DNA of 64,000 nt from JAGQYH01 sp041393015 (GCA_041393015.1 JAWKKV010000003.1:347456-411455), one strand, 5' to 3'. Positions 43,766 to 53,573 are shown, numbered from the stretch's first letter. Numbers and translations: made by a program. Notes: generated from the letters alone by a model not told the origin.

Positions 43766-45166
43766 ATGAAAAGGTTTTTTAAAATAGTAACGATAAGTAG
43801 TGCGGTATTGGTGATACAATCGTGTGCCATCACCAAAACATACGAACGGCCAGAAGTTAATCATGCAAGTGAATTTAGAGCTGAAGAAACTTCAACAGAT
43901 ACCATAACGATAGGCAACTACGAATGGAGCAATCTCTTTACAGATGAATTGTTAAACGGCTACATCCACGATGCACTGACCAATAATTTTGACGTTCAAA
44001 TTGCATTAAAGAATTTACAAATTACAGAAGCGTATATAAAGCAAGCCAAAGCGAGTTTTGCACCTTCCTTTAGTGTAGGGGTTTCAGGCGCTACTTCAAC
44101 GCCTTCCTTAAACAATCAGTCAGGCAGTTTTTTGTCTGAACGAGCTCCGATAAACGATATTGAAATCAGTGGAAATTTATCTTGGGAAATTGATTTATGG
44201 GGCAAGCTAAGAAGCCAAAAGAAAGCTGCAGTAGCCAAATATATGGAAACCAACAGCTTTGTAAATTTGGTTAAGTCTGATGTGGTGGCGGCAGTATCCG
44301 TACAATATTATACGTTATTGGCATTGGACAACCAACGTGAAATTTTGCTGTCTACCATTGAAACTAGAAGGCAAAGTGTGGAGACCATTAAAGCATTAAA
44401 AGAAGCAGGTACCACCACCGAAGTAGCGGTAAAACAAAACGAAGCATTGTTGCTAACGGCTCAAGGTTTGCTCATTGACATTGAAAATCAAATTAATATA
44501 GCCGAGAATGCATTGAGTATTTTACTGGGTAAATCGCCTGAAGCCATTGAAAGGAGTAAATTGGAAGACCAAGTGATTCCTGTGGCTTTACAAACTGGCG
44601 TGCCTATTCAGTTACTCAGCAACAGACCGGATGTGGTAGCAGCAGAGTACAATTTGATTAATGCTTTTGAGTTAAACAATGCAGCTAGGGCAAGTATGTT
44701 TCCGGCACTTTCCATTGGTGCTTCCGGCGGATTAAACAGCATGAATTTTACCAACTTGTTTAGTTTAAATGCTTTGTTTGCCAATTTGGTAGGCAATTTC
44801 ACGCAACCGTTGTTTAATAGAAGAGCCCTTAAAACACAGAAGGAAGTAAAAGAAACAGAGAAGGAAATTGCATTGTTGGAGTATCAGCAAACTATTTTAA
44901 AGAGTTATCAAGAAGTATCTGATGCCTTGTATACTTATAATGCAAATGCCGAAAAGTTAGTGCTTAAAGAACAAGAAAACAACGCTTATTTAGATGCAAT
45001 TGAATTCTCAGAAGAACTTTTAAGTCAAGGAATGGCGAATTATTTGGAGGTGTTGATAGCGAAAGAAAATGCTTTAAGTGTACAGTTAAATATGGTTAGT
45101 CTTCAACTCAATAAACTTACCTCAACGGTAATGCTTTATAAATCATTGGGTGGCGGTTGGCGATAA
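43766..45166 (+). CDS. Outer-membrane efflux channel lipoprotein (TolC/NodT family)
   Basis: The 466-residue protein begins with a signal and lipobox (LVIQSCAITK). It shows the two TolC-type repeats: LTNNFDVQIALKNLQITEAY with ATPSLNNQ, and RPDVVAAEYNLINAFELNNA with ASMFPALSIGASGG near residues 290-325. It forms the exit channel of the pump. The gene ends before a bidirectional terminator. Confidence 0.95.
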   Translation: MKRFFKIVTISSAVLVIQSCAITKTYERPEVNHASEFRAEETSTDTITIGNYEWSNLFTDELLNGYIHDALTNNFDVQIALKNLQITEAYIKQAKASFAPSFSVGVSGATSTPSLNNQSGSFLSERAPINDIEISGNLSWEIDLWGKLRSQKKAAVAKYMETNSFVNLVKSDVVAAVSVQYYTLLALDNQREILLSTIETRRQSVETIKALKEAGTTTEVAVKQNEALLLTAQGLLIDIENQINIAENALSILLGKSPEAIERSKLEDQVIPVALQTGVPIQLLSNRPDVVAAEYNLINAFELNNAARASMFPALSIGASGGLNSMNFTNLFSLNALFANLVGNFTQPLFNRRALKTQKEVKETEKEIALLEYQQTILKSYQEVSDALYTYNANAEKLVLKEQENNAYLDAIEFSEELLSQGMANYLEVLIAKENALSVQLNMVSLQLNKLTSTVMLYKSLGGGWR

Positions 45167-45226
45167 ACCGGCAATTAAATTGATAACTAGTTACATTTAG
45201 CCCGAATTCATCAAAGTAAAAGCATA

Positions 45227-45266
45227 AAAAAAGGCTATTTCAATATCAATTGGAATAGTCTTTTTT
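45227..45266. terminator. Bidirectional terminator between the efflux operon and serA
   Basis: AAAAAAGGCTATT pairs with AATAGTCTTTTTT (one G-T wobble), loop of 13-14 bases, with A-run and T-run on each side, placed between convergent genes. Confidence 0.8.
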
Positions 45267-45283
45267 AGTAGTTCAAAGCAATC

Positions 45284-46522
45284 TTAAAATAAAATTCTCG
45301 CTCTAATCGTATTTTTAACTTGTTTTAATTCTTCCAAAGCCTCCAAAGTGGCTGCATCACCTTCCACATCTAATACCACGTATCCAATATTTTGGTTGGT
45401 TTTTAGAAATTGTCCGGTTACGTTTACTTCTAACGCAGAAAGTTTGGAGTTGATCTCCGTTAAAACACCCGGAACGTTTTTATGAATGTGCAATATTCTA
45501 TGATTGTTTTCACTTTGTATCGGTAAACTCAATGCCGGCACTGTATGGTTGCCTATGGTGGCACCTCTATCTAAATAGTTGCTTAATTTAGTAGCCGCAT
45601 CTATTCCAATATTTTCTTGCGCTTCTTGGGTAGATCCTCCAATATGGGGTGTTAAAATCACATTGTCGATACCTTGTAGCGGACTGGTAAATCGCTCCGA
45701 TTTAATTTTCGGTTCTAACGGGAAAACATCCACTGCGGCACCCGCAATTTTGCCACTTTTTAATTTTTCGGCTAAAGCTTCAATATCTACTACGGTTCCT
45801 CTCGATAAGTTTAAAAAGATACTGCCTTCTTTCATCCAGCTTAGCTCTTTTTCCGTAATCATGTTTTTGGTTTGATCGGTTTCAGGAACATGTAGCGTAA
45901 CCACATCGCAAGTGCTCATTAATTCTTTCAAACTGGAAACCGCTACGGCATTACCCAATGGCAATTTAGGCTCCACATCGTAGTACATTATCTTTAAACC
46001 CATTCCTTCTCCTAAAACAGAAACCTGACTTCCAATATGTCCATATCCTACAATTCCTAGAGTCTTGCCTCTAAGTTCATAGCTGCCTTGTGCATCTTTT
46101 AACCAAAGGCCTTGGTGTGCAGCTTTATCTCTGGCAGGAATTCTTCTCAATAACATCACTGCTTCTGCAATAATTAACTCCGCAACCGATCTGGTGTTTG
46201 AATAAGGAGAGTTGAACACCGCAATGCCTTCCTTAGCAGCTGTTTCAAGATCTACTTGATTGGTGCCAATACAAAAACAACCTACTGCCAATAACTTACT
46301 CGCTTTTTCCAAAACGGGCTTCGTTAAGTTGGTTTTAGATCGAATACCAATTAAATGATAATCTTCAATACAATCTAAGAGTTCTTCTTCAGAATAAGCC
46401 CCTTTTTTATAATCGATATTGGTATAACCCCTTCTTTTAAACTCATCAATTGCGTTTTGATGAACGCCTTCTAACAATAGAATTTTGATTTTGTCTTTTG
46501 GGAAAGATGTAACTTTTGCCAT
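45284..46522 (-). CDS. serA: D-3-phosphoglycerate dehydrogenase with C-terminal ACT domain
   Basis: The 412-residue protein has the D-2-hydroxyacid dehydrogenase motifs: substrate-binding GTNQVDLETAAKEGIAVFNS, NAD motif LGIVGYGHIGSQVSVLGEG (near residues 160-178), the catalytic region NLSRGTVVDIEALAEKLKSG and the His in ILTPHIGGSTQEAQENI near 300. The last 75 residues (HKNVPGVLTEINSKLSALEV) form the ACT domain that gives serine feedback control. It starts serine biosynthesis from 3-phosphoglycerate. Confidence 0.94.
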   Translation of the reverse strand: MAKVTSFPKDKIKILLLEGVHQNAIDEFKRRGYTNIDYKKGAYSEEELLDCIEDYHLIGIRSKTNLTKPVLEKASKLLAVGCFCIGTNQVDLETAAKEGIAVFNSPYSNTRSVAELIIAEAVMLLRRIPARDKAAHQGLWLKDAQGSYELRGKTLGIVGYGHIGSQVSVLGEGMGLKIMYYDVEPKLPLGNAVAVSSLKELMSTCDVVTLHVPETDQTKNMITEKELSWMKEGSIFLNLSRGTVVDIEALAEKLKSGKIAGAAVDVFPLEPKIKSERFTSPLQGIDNVILTPHIGGSTQEAQENIGIDAATKLSNYLDRGATIGNHTVPALSLPIQSENNHRILHIHKNVPGVLTEINSKLSALEVNVTGQFLKTNQNIGYVVLDVEGDAATLEALEELKQVKNTIRARILF

Positions 46523-46771
46523 TTGTATTTGTTTGATTCAATCAACTACTGAAATTTGATTGATGTTGAATTTAAAAAAGTAAGATAGCCATTAGCTAGA
46601 CCTTATGATAAAGCAGCCAGCCAATTAAAAATTATTTAAACAAAACGATGCATTAGGTTATTGTGGAGGAAGTTGGGTTAGTTTGGTAAGATGGTATGTC
46701 AAGTAAGTGATGTAAGTTGCTGTTTAGTTGAAAAGGAATTAGATGTAATTCCATTAATGTTGTCGAGTTAG

Positions 46772-46817
46772 TTTGGATTTGAATTTGGATTTGAATTTGG
46801 ATTTGAATTTGAATTTG
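46772..46817. repeat. Hexamer microsatellite (TTTGGA/TTTGAA)n
   Basis: Seven alternating TTTGGA/TTTGAA units plus TTTG, immediately downstream of the 46862 gene. A hexamer cannot shift reading frame, and no convincing gene runs through it. Confidence 0.85.
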
Positions 46818-46861
46818 TTTTTTAATACCCCTTAAATACTTACCACCCTTGCATAACTTTC

Positions 46862-47365
46862 TCACTCCAGCTTCGGCATTTCATCCAACATTTTAGTTTT
46901 TTTCTTTTTCTCTTGAATCTTCTTAAACACCTTTTCATATAAAAAGGAAATTGGATTTATGATAGTTGGAGGTGGTGGCGTTGGATGAACCGGTGGCGCT
47001 TTAAAACCAGCTTTTGCCATATTGGCCACTAAAGTATCTGTTGCATCTTTAATTTCTAAATTAGCCATGGCTTGTCTTAATGCACTAATGGTTTTGGGCA
47101 TGGGTCGCACCACTTGTGTCGGCAAAGTGTGCATATCGATAACCAGTTCAATTTGTAAAAATTGGCTAGATTCTGCTATATAAATTTGATTTTTATAGCC
47201 TACAGAAGAAAATTGAACGGTATCACCTTTCATTATGGTGAAAACAAAAATACCGTCTTCATCAGATATGGTTCCGCGTTTGTTTTTTAAGTTGATGATT
47301 GTAACGTAGGGCAAGCCACTAGAGTCGCTGCCGGCCTCTAAAACAATACCAGATAGTTGTACCAA
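46862..47365 (-). CDS. CarboxypepD_reg-like domain protein, start uncertain
   Basis: Residues 5-80 (SGIVLEAGSDSSGLPYVTII, then RGTISDEDGIFVFTIMKGDT, FSSVGYKNQIYIAESS) are a carboxypeptidase-regulatory-like beta-sandwich as found on Bacteroidota envelope proteins. The C-terminal half has a Pro-rich linker (HPTPPPPTIINPI) and a basic tail. A TTG at 47365 opens the scored frame, but the bases upstream seem to encode a hydrophobic stretch typical of a signal, with no good ATG seen; the true start is therefore unclear. Likely periplasmic or surface-associated. Confidence 0.65.
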   Translation of the reverse strand: MVQLSGIVLEAGSDSSGLPYVTIINLKNKRGTISDEDGIFVFTIMKGDTVQFSSVGYKNQIYIAESSQFLQIELVIDMHTLPTQVVRPMPKTISALRQAMANLEIKDATDTLVANMAKAGFKAPPVHPTPPPPTIINPISFLYEKVFKKIQEKKKKTKMLDEMPKLE

Positions 47366-47569
47366 ACTATCATTTTGACCAATGGATCTGCTGAAGGAAG
47401 TGGCTATAATTAGTATGAGTAAGAATAATCTGATATGATAATTTTAATGAGCCAACAAAGCTACTCTTGTAGTTTGTTTTGAAGGGTTAAATATGTTTAA
47501 TGTTTAGTTGGGATAAGTTTAAATTGCTTTTTTAACAGATAGAATTACTTTTATAAAAATTTCAGAGCT

Positions 47570-48217
47570 ATGAACAGAGATAAATCATTTCAGCACATGC
47601 GTGAAAGCTATAAACAAGGGGAACTATTAGAAAAATCAATATCTAAAGATCCAATTGTAGAGTTTAATTTATGGATGAAAGCAGCTATTGAAGAATCTAT
47701 ATACGAGCCTAATGCTATGTCTTTGGCAACGGTTGGAGCCAATGGGCAACCGTCTTGTAGGGTTGTTCTTTTAAAAGAAGTATTGGATGGTAAGTTCATC
47801 TTTTATACCAATTATACCAGTAAAAAAGGTCAGCAAATAGAAGAGAATGATAAAGTGGCTTTAATGTTTTGGTGGATTCAACACGAAAGGCAAATTAGAA
47901 TTGAAGGAACAATTAAAAAGGTAGCTAAAGAAACATCTGAGCAATATTTTCAAGTACGACCGGTTGGCAGTAGGATAGGAGCACTTGCTTCCCCACAAAG
48001 TAAAGTTGTACAAGGGAGGGAAACGATTAATCAACTATATAAAACAGCTGAGGAGCAATTTGTAGATGGGGAGACTAAATGTCCTGATCATTGGGGCGGT
48101 TATGCGGTGGAACCACATCTTATTGAATTTTGGCAAGGAAGAGAAAATCGTTTGCACGATAGAATTCAATATACTTTAGTAGATGGTGAATGGGCAATTG
48201 ATCGATTAGCGCCATAA
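47570..48217 (+). CDS. pdxH: Pyridoxamine 5'-phosphate oxidase
   Basis: The 215-residue protein has the PNPOx motifs PNAMSLATVGANGQPSCRVV (near residues 43-62), RQIRIEGTIKKV near 107, SRIGALASPQSKVV near 141, and the C-terminal FWQGRENRLHDRIQY near 186-200 that binds FMN and substrate. It makes pyridoxal 5'-phosphate from pyridoxine or pyridoxamine phosphate using oxygen. Full length. Confidence 0.96.
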   Translation: MNRDKSFQHMRESYKQGELLEKSISKDPIVEFNLWMKAAIEESIYEPNAMSLATVGANGQPSCRVVLLKEVLDGKFIFYTNYTSKKGQQIEENDKVALMFWWIQHERQIRIEGTIKKVAKETSEQYFQVRPVGSRIGALASPQSKVVQGRETINQLYKTAEEQFVDGETKCPDHWGGYAVEPHLIEFWQGRENRLHDRIQYTLVDGEWAIDRLAP

Positions 48218-48241
48218 TAGCTTGATCTCATTCCATAAAAA

Positions 48242-48286
48242 AAGCCATCCCAAGATTTTCTTTAAAAAGAAATACCGGAATGGCTT
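48242..48286. terminator. Probable terminator between pdxH and the HU gene
   Basis: AAGCCAT (48242-48248) pairs with ATGGCTT (48280-48286), with an adjoining CC/GG pair. An A-run precedes the stem (a T-run for the minus-strand gene), and convergent genes lie on both sides. Confidence 0.5.
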
Positions 48287-48307
48287 ATAACTTGGTTAAG
48301 CTATTGA

Positions 48308-48580
48308 CTAGTTTACTGATTCGTCAAGTTTCTTACCAGTATTGAATTTTACAACTTTTTTAGCTTTGATTTTAATCTTAGCGCCAGTTGCTGGATTTCT
48401 TCCTTCTCTTGCAGCTCTTTGCTTAACTTCAAAAGAACCAAAACCTGGTAGGCTTACTCTTTCCATTTTCATTAATGAGCCAGTAATTGCATCTAATACT
48501 GCATCTAAAGCAGCAGCTGCATCTGTCTTTGTGGAACCTGTTTGTTTAGCAATGCTATCAACTAAATCTCCTTTGTTCAT
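48308..48580 (-). CDS. hup: HU family DNA-binding protein
   Basis: The 90-residue protein is standard HU: MNKGDLVDSIAKQTGSTKTD at the N-terminus, FGSFEVKQRAAREGRNPATG (near residues 47-66, the DNA-binding arm) and AKKVVKFNTGKKL at the end. It bends and compacts DNA. A clear promoter is found at 48630-48659. Confidence 0.97.
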   Translation of the reverse strand: MNKGDLVDSIAKQTGSTKTDAAAALDAVLDAITGSLMKMERVSLPGFGSFEVKQRAAREGRNPATGAKIKIKAKKVVKFNTGKKLDESVN

Positions 48581-48629
48581 AACGTGTTTGTTTAAATTGG
48601 TTAATAATTAATTTCTTTAATAGTACGAG

Positions 48630-48659
48630 CAAATTTATACCCTTTGATATATATTCCAA
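48630..48659 (-). promoter_or_regulatory. Bacteroidota promoter of the HU gene (-33 TTG, 19 bases, -7 TAAATTTG)
   Basis: On the minus strand TTG (48659-48657) is 19 bases from TAAATTTG (48637-48630), matching the -33/-7 architecture. The leader to the ATG at 48580 is about 45 bases. Confidence 0.75.
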
Positions 48660-48812
48660 ATAGAATAAGGTACTTGTGGATAAATAACCCCCGTAAATAG
48701 GGAGTTATACACATTTTTTAGTCGTTTTAGAGGTAATTAACACTTTATTATGTGGTTTACGGCTACAATTTTAGGTAGCGCAACCAACTTTTATTCATTA
48801 ATTTTACGCCAT

Positions 48813-49022
48813 ATGAGACCAATTATCCTTAAAATGTTCCTTTTTGCTGCGCTAATTTTCGCTTTTGGAACGCTTACAAATTGTGCTAAATCAGGTTGTC
48901 CTGCCAACGAATCGCTCTACAAAGAATCTATGGGAGAAGGTGGCGGAAAAAAATCTAAAAAGAGTTCTAAGAATAAATCAGGTGTTTTAATTCCTGAAGG
49001 GAAAGCAGGGAAGAAGTATTAA
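48813..49022 (+). CDS. Small lipoprotein with Lys/Ser-rich tail (69 aa)
   Basis: ATG at 48813 gives MRPIILKMFLFAALIFAFGT and a lipobox (TLTNC); the frame extends to 48750 without support. The mature part has a Gly/Lys/Ser linker (GEGGGKKSKKSSKNKSGVLI). The family is unknown to me. It is a short isolated gene, divergent from HU. Confidence 0.6.
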   Translation: MRPIILKMFLFAALIFAFGTLTNCAKSGCPANESLYKESMGEGGGKKSKKSSKNKSGVLIPEGKAGKKY

Positions 49023-49075
49023 TTTAAGTATTAAGTATTGGGTAATTAGTAATTAAGAAGGTAATTTACAATTAT

Positions 49076-49107
49076 CAGCACATCAGCACATCAGCACATC
49101 AGCACAT
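49076..49107. repeat. Tandem octamer (CAGCACAT)x4
   Basis: Four identical units end exactly at the last base of the ABC permease gene (stop at 49107). A relaxed version (CAGCACATCAGTACATC) occurs at 27154-27170. Confidence 0.85.
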
Positions 49108-50342
49108 CATTCATACCTCAATGCCTCTATAGGATCTTGGCGGGCAGCTTTAACAGCTGGATAAAGTCCTGAGATTAATCCAACAACAAAACAAAATCCA
49201 ATCGCTACACCAATCCATAGCCATGGAATCACAAATGTTGATTTAATAGCGAGCACGGCCACTAAATTGCCAAACACTATTCCTAATACAATACCGGCCA
49301 AACCTCCAATCTGACATATTAATATAGCCTCAAATAAGAATTGAGATAATATATTACTATTAGAAGCACCAATGGCTTTTAGTGTGCCAATCTCCTTGGT
49401 TCGTTCTGTAACGGAAACGAGCATAATATTCATTAAGGCAATAGCAGCGCCAAACAAAGTAACTAAACTGATTACAAAACCTCCAATGGTTAACTTACCT
49501 GTCATTTCATTCAACATATCTAAAATGCCGTTGCTCTGAATAATAGCGAAATTGTTTTCTTCTTTAACTTCTAAGCCTCGTGCCATACGCATGGTACTAA
49601 TGGCAGTTTGTTTAGCAATCTCTAATTGCTCTGCATCATCTGATACAATGCTTAAGCTATAAGACGTATTTTGATTTAGATAATTGCTTTTGGCATTTCT
49701 AACCGGAATGATTACAAAAGCATCGGTACTCAATAAACTGCTTCCTTTAGGCGCTAAAATTCCAATCACCTTATATCTTCTACCATCTAAACGAATATTT
49801 TCTCCTATTCCCTTTTCAAGGTTGTCAAATATTGTTTCTGCAGCAGAATTACCTAAAACGATGATGTTATTACCCGACTCTATTTCATCATGCGTAAAAT
49901 TTCTACCAAATAAAACAGAATGACCTTCTGTATTAATGTAGTTTTCATCGCTACCATGCACCCAAATGTTAGGGTCCGAAATTTTGTTTCTAAAATTAAT
50001 TTTACTGACCCATGAACAAGTTACTTGAATAGACACGGGCAAATCGATTGGTAAATTATTTTTAAATCTTTCGGCTTGCTTTAAATCAATAGCATCCCAA
50101 ACTTTTGGTGGCTCTGCTTCATCATCTACGGTGAAGTCGGCACTTGTATTTTTTATCTTGAAAGTATTAGCACCAATAGAACTGAAATCACTATTGACAA
50201 AAGATTTAATGCCATCAATGGTGGTTAAAATACCCACCAACGCTAAAATGCCCAATGCAATAATAGAGCAAGTTATAATAGTTCTTGTCTTATTATCTTT
50301 TATGGACTTAAATGAAAGTTGTATGCTTTCCCAAATATTCAC
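49107..50342 (-). CDS. ABC transporter permease, MacB/FtsX type
   Basis: The 411-residue protein has an N-terminal transmembrane helix (RTIITCSIIALGILALVGIL), a large MacB-PCD periplasmic domain and three C-terminal helices with the FtsX motif (VTERTKEIGTLKAIGASNSN near residues 330-349; AVKAARQDPIEALRYE at the end). This is the mechanotransmission type involved in lipoprotein or peptide export. No ATPase gene is next to it. The gene is transcribed alone. Confidence 0.9.
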   Translation of the reverse strand: MNIWESIQLSFKSIKDNKTRTIITCSIIALGILALVGILTTIDGIKSFVNSDFSSIGANTFKIKNTSADFTVDDEAEPPKVWDAIDLKQAERFKNNLPIDLPVSIQVTCSWVSKINFRNKISDPNIWVHGSDENYINTEGHSVLFGRNFTHDEIESGNNIIVLGNSAAETIFDNLEKGIGENIRLDGRRYKVIGILAPKGSSLLSTDAFVIIPVRNAKSNYLNQNTSYSLSIVSDDAEQLEIAKQTAISTMRMARGLEVKEENNFAIIQSNGILDMLNEMTGKLTIGGFVISLVTLFGAAIALMNIMLVSVTERTKEIGTLKAIGASNSNILSQFLFEAILICQIGGLAGIVLGIVFGNLVAVLAIKSTFVIPWLWIGVAIGFCFVVGLISGLYPAVKAARQDPIEALRYE

Positions 50343-50669
50343 GCAATAAAGATAGTGAGGTATTTATAGATAAGGTGTTAAGTATATTTAAACGTATAGA
50401 ATGATTAATAATTTTAGATTCAAATATTTACTATTCTTTCATCAATATTTCTTGTTCTCAAATCAAAAAAAACTTCCGACATGGATTAGCGAGAGAAGAG
50501 TTTAGAGTTTTACAGGAATATCATTCAATAAAACTGTCCTATTAGAGACTAACAGTTTGTGAAGTCAGTTTTTGAATCTCTTTTAAACGGGAGTTGGGAG
50601 GTTATTAATACAGGGCTCAAAGGTTATCTACGAAACATATGTTATACTCATGTAAAAGTCGATAAAGTT

Positions 50670-50701
50670 TTGGATATACTCACTAAAATTGAGTACTTTC
50701 G
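50670..50701 (+). promoter_or_regulatory. Promoter of acnB (-33 TTG, 21 bases, -7 TACTTTCG)
   Basis: TTG (50670-50672) and TACTTTCG (50694-50701) match the Bacteroidota pattern except one base in the -7. The leader is about 70 bases. Otherwise the 50343-50777 gap shows nothing I can assign. Confidence 0.55.
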
Positions 50702-50777
50702 CGCCAAATTCTAGTAAGATTTTCAATCTTAAAAAATTATTTAAAGTTGTATTCTAAATTGAAAACTATTCCATAAT

Positions 50778-53555
50778 ATGAACACTTATAGCGATTATCT
50801 AAAACAAATAGAAGAGCGAAAAGCTCAAGGCCTTCATCCGCAACCAATTGATGGTGCTGAATTACTTAGCAATATCATTGAGCAAATTAAAGATTTAAAC
50901 AACCAGCATAGAGAAGATTCTTTAAACTTCTTTATCTATAATGTATTACCGGGAACAACAAGTGCTGCGGGCGTAAAAGCCAAATTTTTAAAGGAAATTA
51001 TTTTAGGGGAATCAGTAGTAAAGGAAATTACACCGGCTTTTGCTTTTGAGCAATTGTCGCACATGAAGGGCGGACCTTCAATAGAAGTATTGTTAGATTT
51101 AGCTTTAGGAGATGATGCTGCCATTGCAAAACAAGCTGCAGATGTTTTAAAAATGCAAGTTTTTCTTTACGAAGCAGATACAGATCGTTTAGAGGAAGCA
51201 TTAAAAAATGGAAATAAAATTGCAAAAGATATAATAGAAAGCTATGCAAAGGCGGAGTTTTTTACGAAGCTTCCTGAAGTAGAGGAAGAAATAGAAATTG
51301 TTACATTCATTGCAGGTGTAGGTGATATATCTACAGATTTATTATCTCCGGGAGCTGATGCGCATTCAAGATCAGATCGTGAATTACACGGCCAGTGTAT
51401 GTTTGAGCATGATAAAGAAAAACAAAAAGCATTGTTGGCTTTAAAAGAACAACATCCGGATAAAAGGGTGATGTTAATTGCTGAGAAAGGTACTATGGGC
51501 GTTGGTTCTTCAAGAATGTCCGGTGTAAACAACGTAGCATTATGGACTGGTGTTCCTTTTAGTCCTTACGTGCCATTTATCAATTATGCGCCGGTAATTG
51601 CCGGTACAAATGGTATTGCACCAATTTTCTTAACAACTGTTGGGGTAACTGGTGGAATTGGTATCGATTTAAAAAACTGGGTGCAACAAAAAGATGCAGA
51701 TGGTAATACTATTGTTGATGAAAATGGCGATCCTGTTTTAAAAGAAGTTTATTCTGTTGCTACAGGTACGGTATTAACCATTAATACTAAAACAAAAAAA
51801 TTATACAACGGAGATAAAGAATTGATAGATATTTCAGCGGCATTGACACCACCAAAAATGGAGTTTATTAAAGCAGGAGGCTCTTATGCTGTTGTTTTTG
51901 GTAAGAAATTACAAACATTTGCTTGTAAAGTTTTAGGAATTGATATTCCTCAAGTTTATGCACCTGCAAAAGAAGTGTCTATAGAAGGTCAAGGCTTAAC
52001 TGCCGTTGAAAAGATATTCAATAAAAATGCAGTAGGCACTACTCCTGGAAAAACACTACATGCCGGTTCAAATGTTCGAGTTGAGGTAAATATTGTAGGT
52101 TCTCAAGATACTACAGGACTAATGACTTCTCAAGAATTAGAAATGATGGCAGCTACCGTAATTTCTCCAATAGTTGATGCAGGTTACCAATCAGGATGTC
52201 ATACCGCTTCCGTTTGGGATGATAAGTCAAAAGCTAACATCCCAAGATTAATGAAGTTTATGTACGACTTCGGATTAATTACAGCTCGTCACCCTGAGAA
52301 TGCATATAAGCCAATGACGGATGTAATTCATAAAGTTTTAAATGATATTACGGTTGATGATTGGGATATCATTATTGGTGGAGATTCACATACCCGTATG
52401 TCAAAAGGAGTTGCTTTTGGAGCGGATTCAGGAACAGTTGCTTTAGCATTAGCTACCGGTGAGGCTACAATGCCAATTCCGGAATCAGTAAAAGTTACTT
52501 TTAAAGGAGAAATGAAATCTTATATGGATTTCCGTGATGTTGTTCACGCTACTCAACAACAAATGTTAAAGCAATTTGGTGGAGAAAACGTATTCCAAGG
52601 TCGAGTAATTGAAGTTCATATTGGTACGCTTACTTCAGATCAAGCCTTTACATTTACGGATTGGACAGCAGAAATGAAGGCTAAAGCATCCATCTGTATT
52701 TCTGAAGATGATACCTTGATTGAGTCTTTAGAAATTGCAAGAGACCGTATCCAAATCATGATAGATAAGGGTATGGATAATGCTAAACAAATGCTTAAAG
52801 GTTTAGTGGATAAAGCGAATACTAGAATAACAGAATTAAAAACCGGGATTAAGTCGGCTTTAAGACCAGATGCTGATGCTAAATATCATGCAGAAGTGGT
52901 TATTGATTTAGATGAAATTGCAGAACCGATGATTGCAGACCCGGATGTAAATAATGACGATGTATCTAAACGATATACACATGATACGATTCGTCCATTA
53001 TCTTTTTACGGAGGAACCAAGAAAGTAGATTTAGGTTTTGTTGGATCCTGTATGGTGCATAAAGGAGATATGAAAATATTAGCCCAAATGTTGAAGAACA
53101 TTGAAGCACAACATGGAAAGGTAGAGTTTAAAGCACCTTTAGTGGTTGCCCCTCCAACATACAATATTGTTGATGAGTTGAAAGCCGAAGGTGACTGGGA
53201 TGTTTTAGTGAAGTATGCAGGTTTCGAATTTGATGACAATGCTCCCAAAGCAAAAGCGCGTACTGGATACGAAAACATGTTATACCTTGAACGTCCTGGA
53301 TGTAACTTATGCATGGGTAACCAAGAAAAAGCGGCACCAGGAGATACTGTAATGGCAACTTCTACGAGATTGTTCCAAGGAAGAGTTGTAAAAGATTCTG
53401 GCGAGAAAAAAGGAGAATCATTATTATCATCTACTCCTGTAGTAGTTTTATCCACTATTTTAGGTAGAACACCTACAATGAAAGAATATGAAGCGGCTGT
53501 AGACGGTATCGTTTTAACTAAATTCAAGCCATCTAAAAAGCAATTAGTAGGATAA
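50778..53555 (+). CDS. acnB: Aconitate hydratase B
   Basis: The 925-residue protein is AcnB-type: a HEAT-like N-terminal domain (residues 1-155), then swivel and catalytic domains. Conserved segments are VMLIAEKGTMGVGSSRMSGV near residue 234, SGCHTASVWDDKSKANIPRL near 473, DSHTRMSKGVAFGADSGTVA near 537, and the cluster cysteines in RPGCNLCMGNQ near 839-849. It isomerises citrate and isocitrate in the TCA cycle and may also act on 2-methylisocitrate. It is longer than E. coli AcnB by about 60 residues. A second aconitase follows. Confidence 0.95.
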   Translation: MNTYSDYLKQIEERKAQGLHPQPIDGAELLSNIIEQIKDLNNQHREDSLNFFIYNVLPGTTSAAGVKAKFLKEIILGESVVKEITPAFAFEQLSHMKGGPSIEVLLDLALGDDAAIAKQAADVLKMQVFLYEADTDRLEEALKNGNKIAKDIIESYAKAEFFTKLPEVEEEIEIVTFIAGVGDISTDLLSPGADAHSRSDRELHGQCMFEHDKEKQKALLALKEQHPDKRVMLIAEKGTMGVGSSRMSGVNNVALWTGVPFSPYVPFINYAPVIAGTNGIAPIFLTTVGVTGGIGIDLKNWVQQKDADGNTIVDENGDPVLKEVYSVATGTVLTINTKTKKLYNGDKELIDISAALTPPKMEFIKAGGSYAVVFGKKLQTFACKVLGIDIPQVYAPAKEVSIEGQGLTAVEKIFNKNAVGTTPGKTLHAGSNVRVEVNIVGSQDTTGLMTSQELEMMAATVISPIVDAGYQSGCHTASVWDDKSKANIPRLMKFMYDFGLITARHPENAYKPMTDVIHKVLNDITVDDWDIIIGGDSHTRMSKGVAFGADSGTVALALATGEATMPIPESVKVTFKGEMKSYMDFRDVVHATQQQMLKQFGGENVFQGRVIEVHIGTLTSDQAFTFTDWTAEMKAKASICISEDDTLIESLEIARDRIQIMIDKGMDNAKQMLKGLVDKANTRITELKTGIKSALRPDADAKYHAEVVIDLDEIAEPMIADPDVNNDDVSKRYTHDTIRPLSFYGGTKKVDLGFVGSCMVHKGDMKILAQMLKNIEAQHGKVEFKAPLVVAPPTYNIVDELKAEGDWDVLVKYAGFEFDDNAPKAKARTGYENMLYLERPGCNLCMGNQEKAAPGDTVMATSTRLFQGRVVKDSGEKKGESLLSSTPVVVLSTILGRTPTMKEYEAAVDGIVLTKFKPSKKQLVG

Positions 53556-53573
53556 AATAATTGATGTTATTGA

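Noticed and set aside
46653..46865. Minus-strand frame of 70 codons with Ile-Gln repeats
   Set aside because: It is made mostly of the hexamer microsatellite and starts with GTG overlapping the previous stop; no coding signature beyond the repeat.
49076..49107. CRISPR-like array from repeated CAGCACAT units
   Set aside because: Units are contiguous octamers with no spacers.
53006..53527. 173-codon minus-strand frame inside acnB
   Set aside because: It is a shadow of the acnB C-terminal domain, which has the iron-sulfur cysteines in the plus frame.
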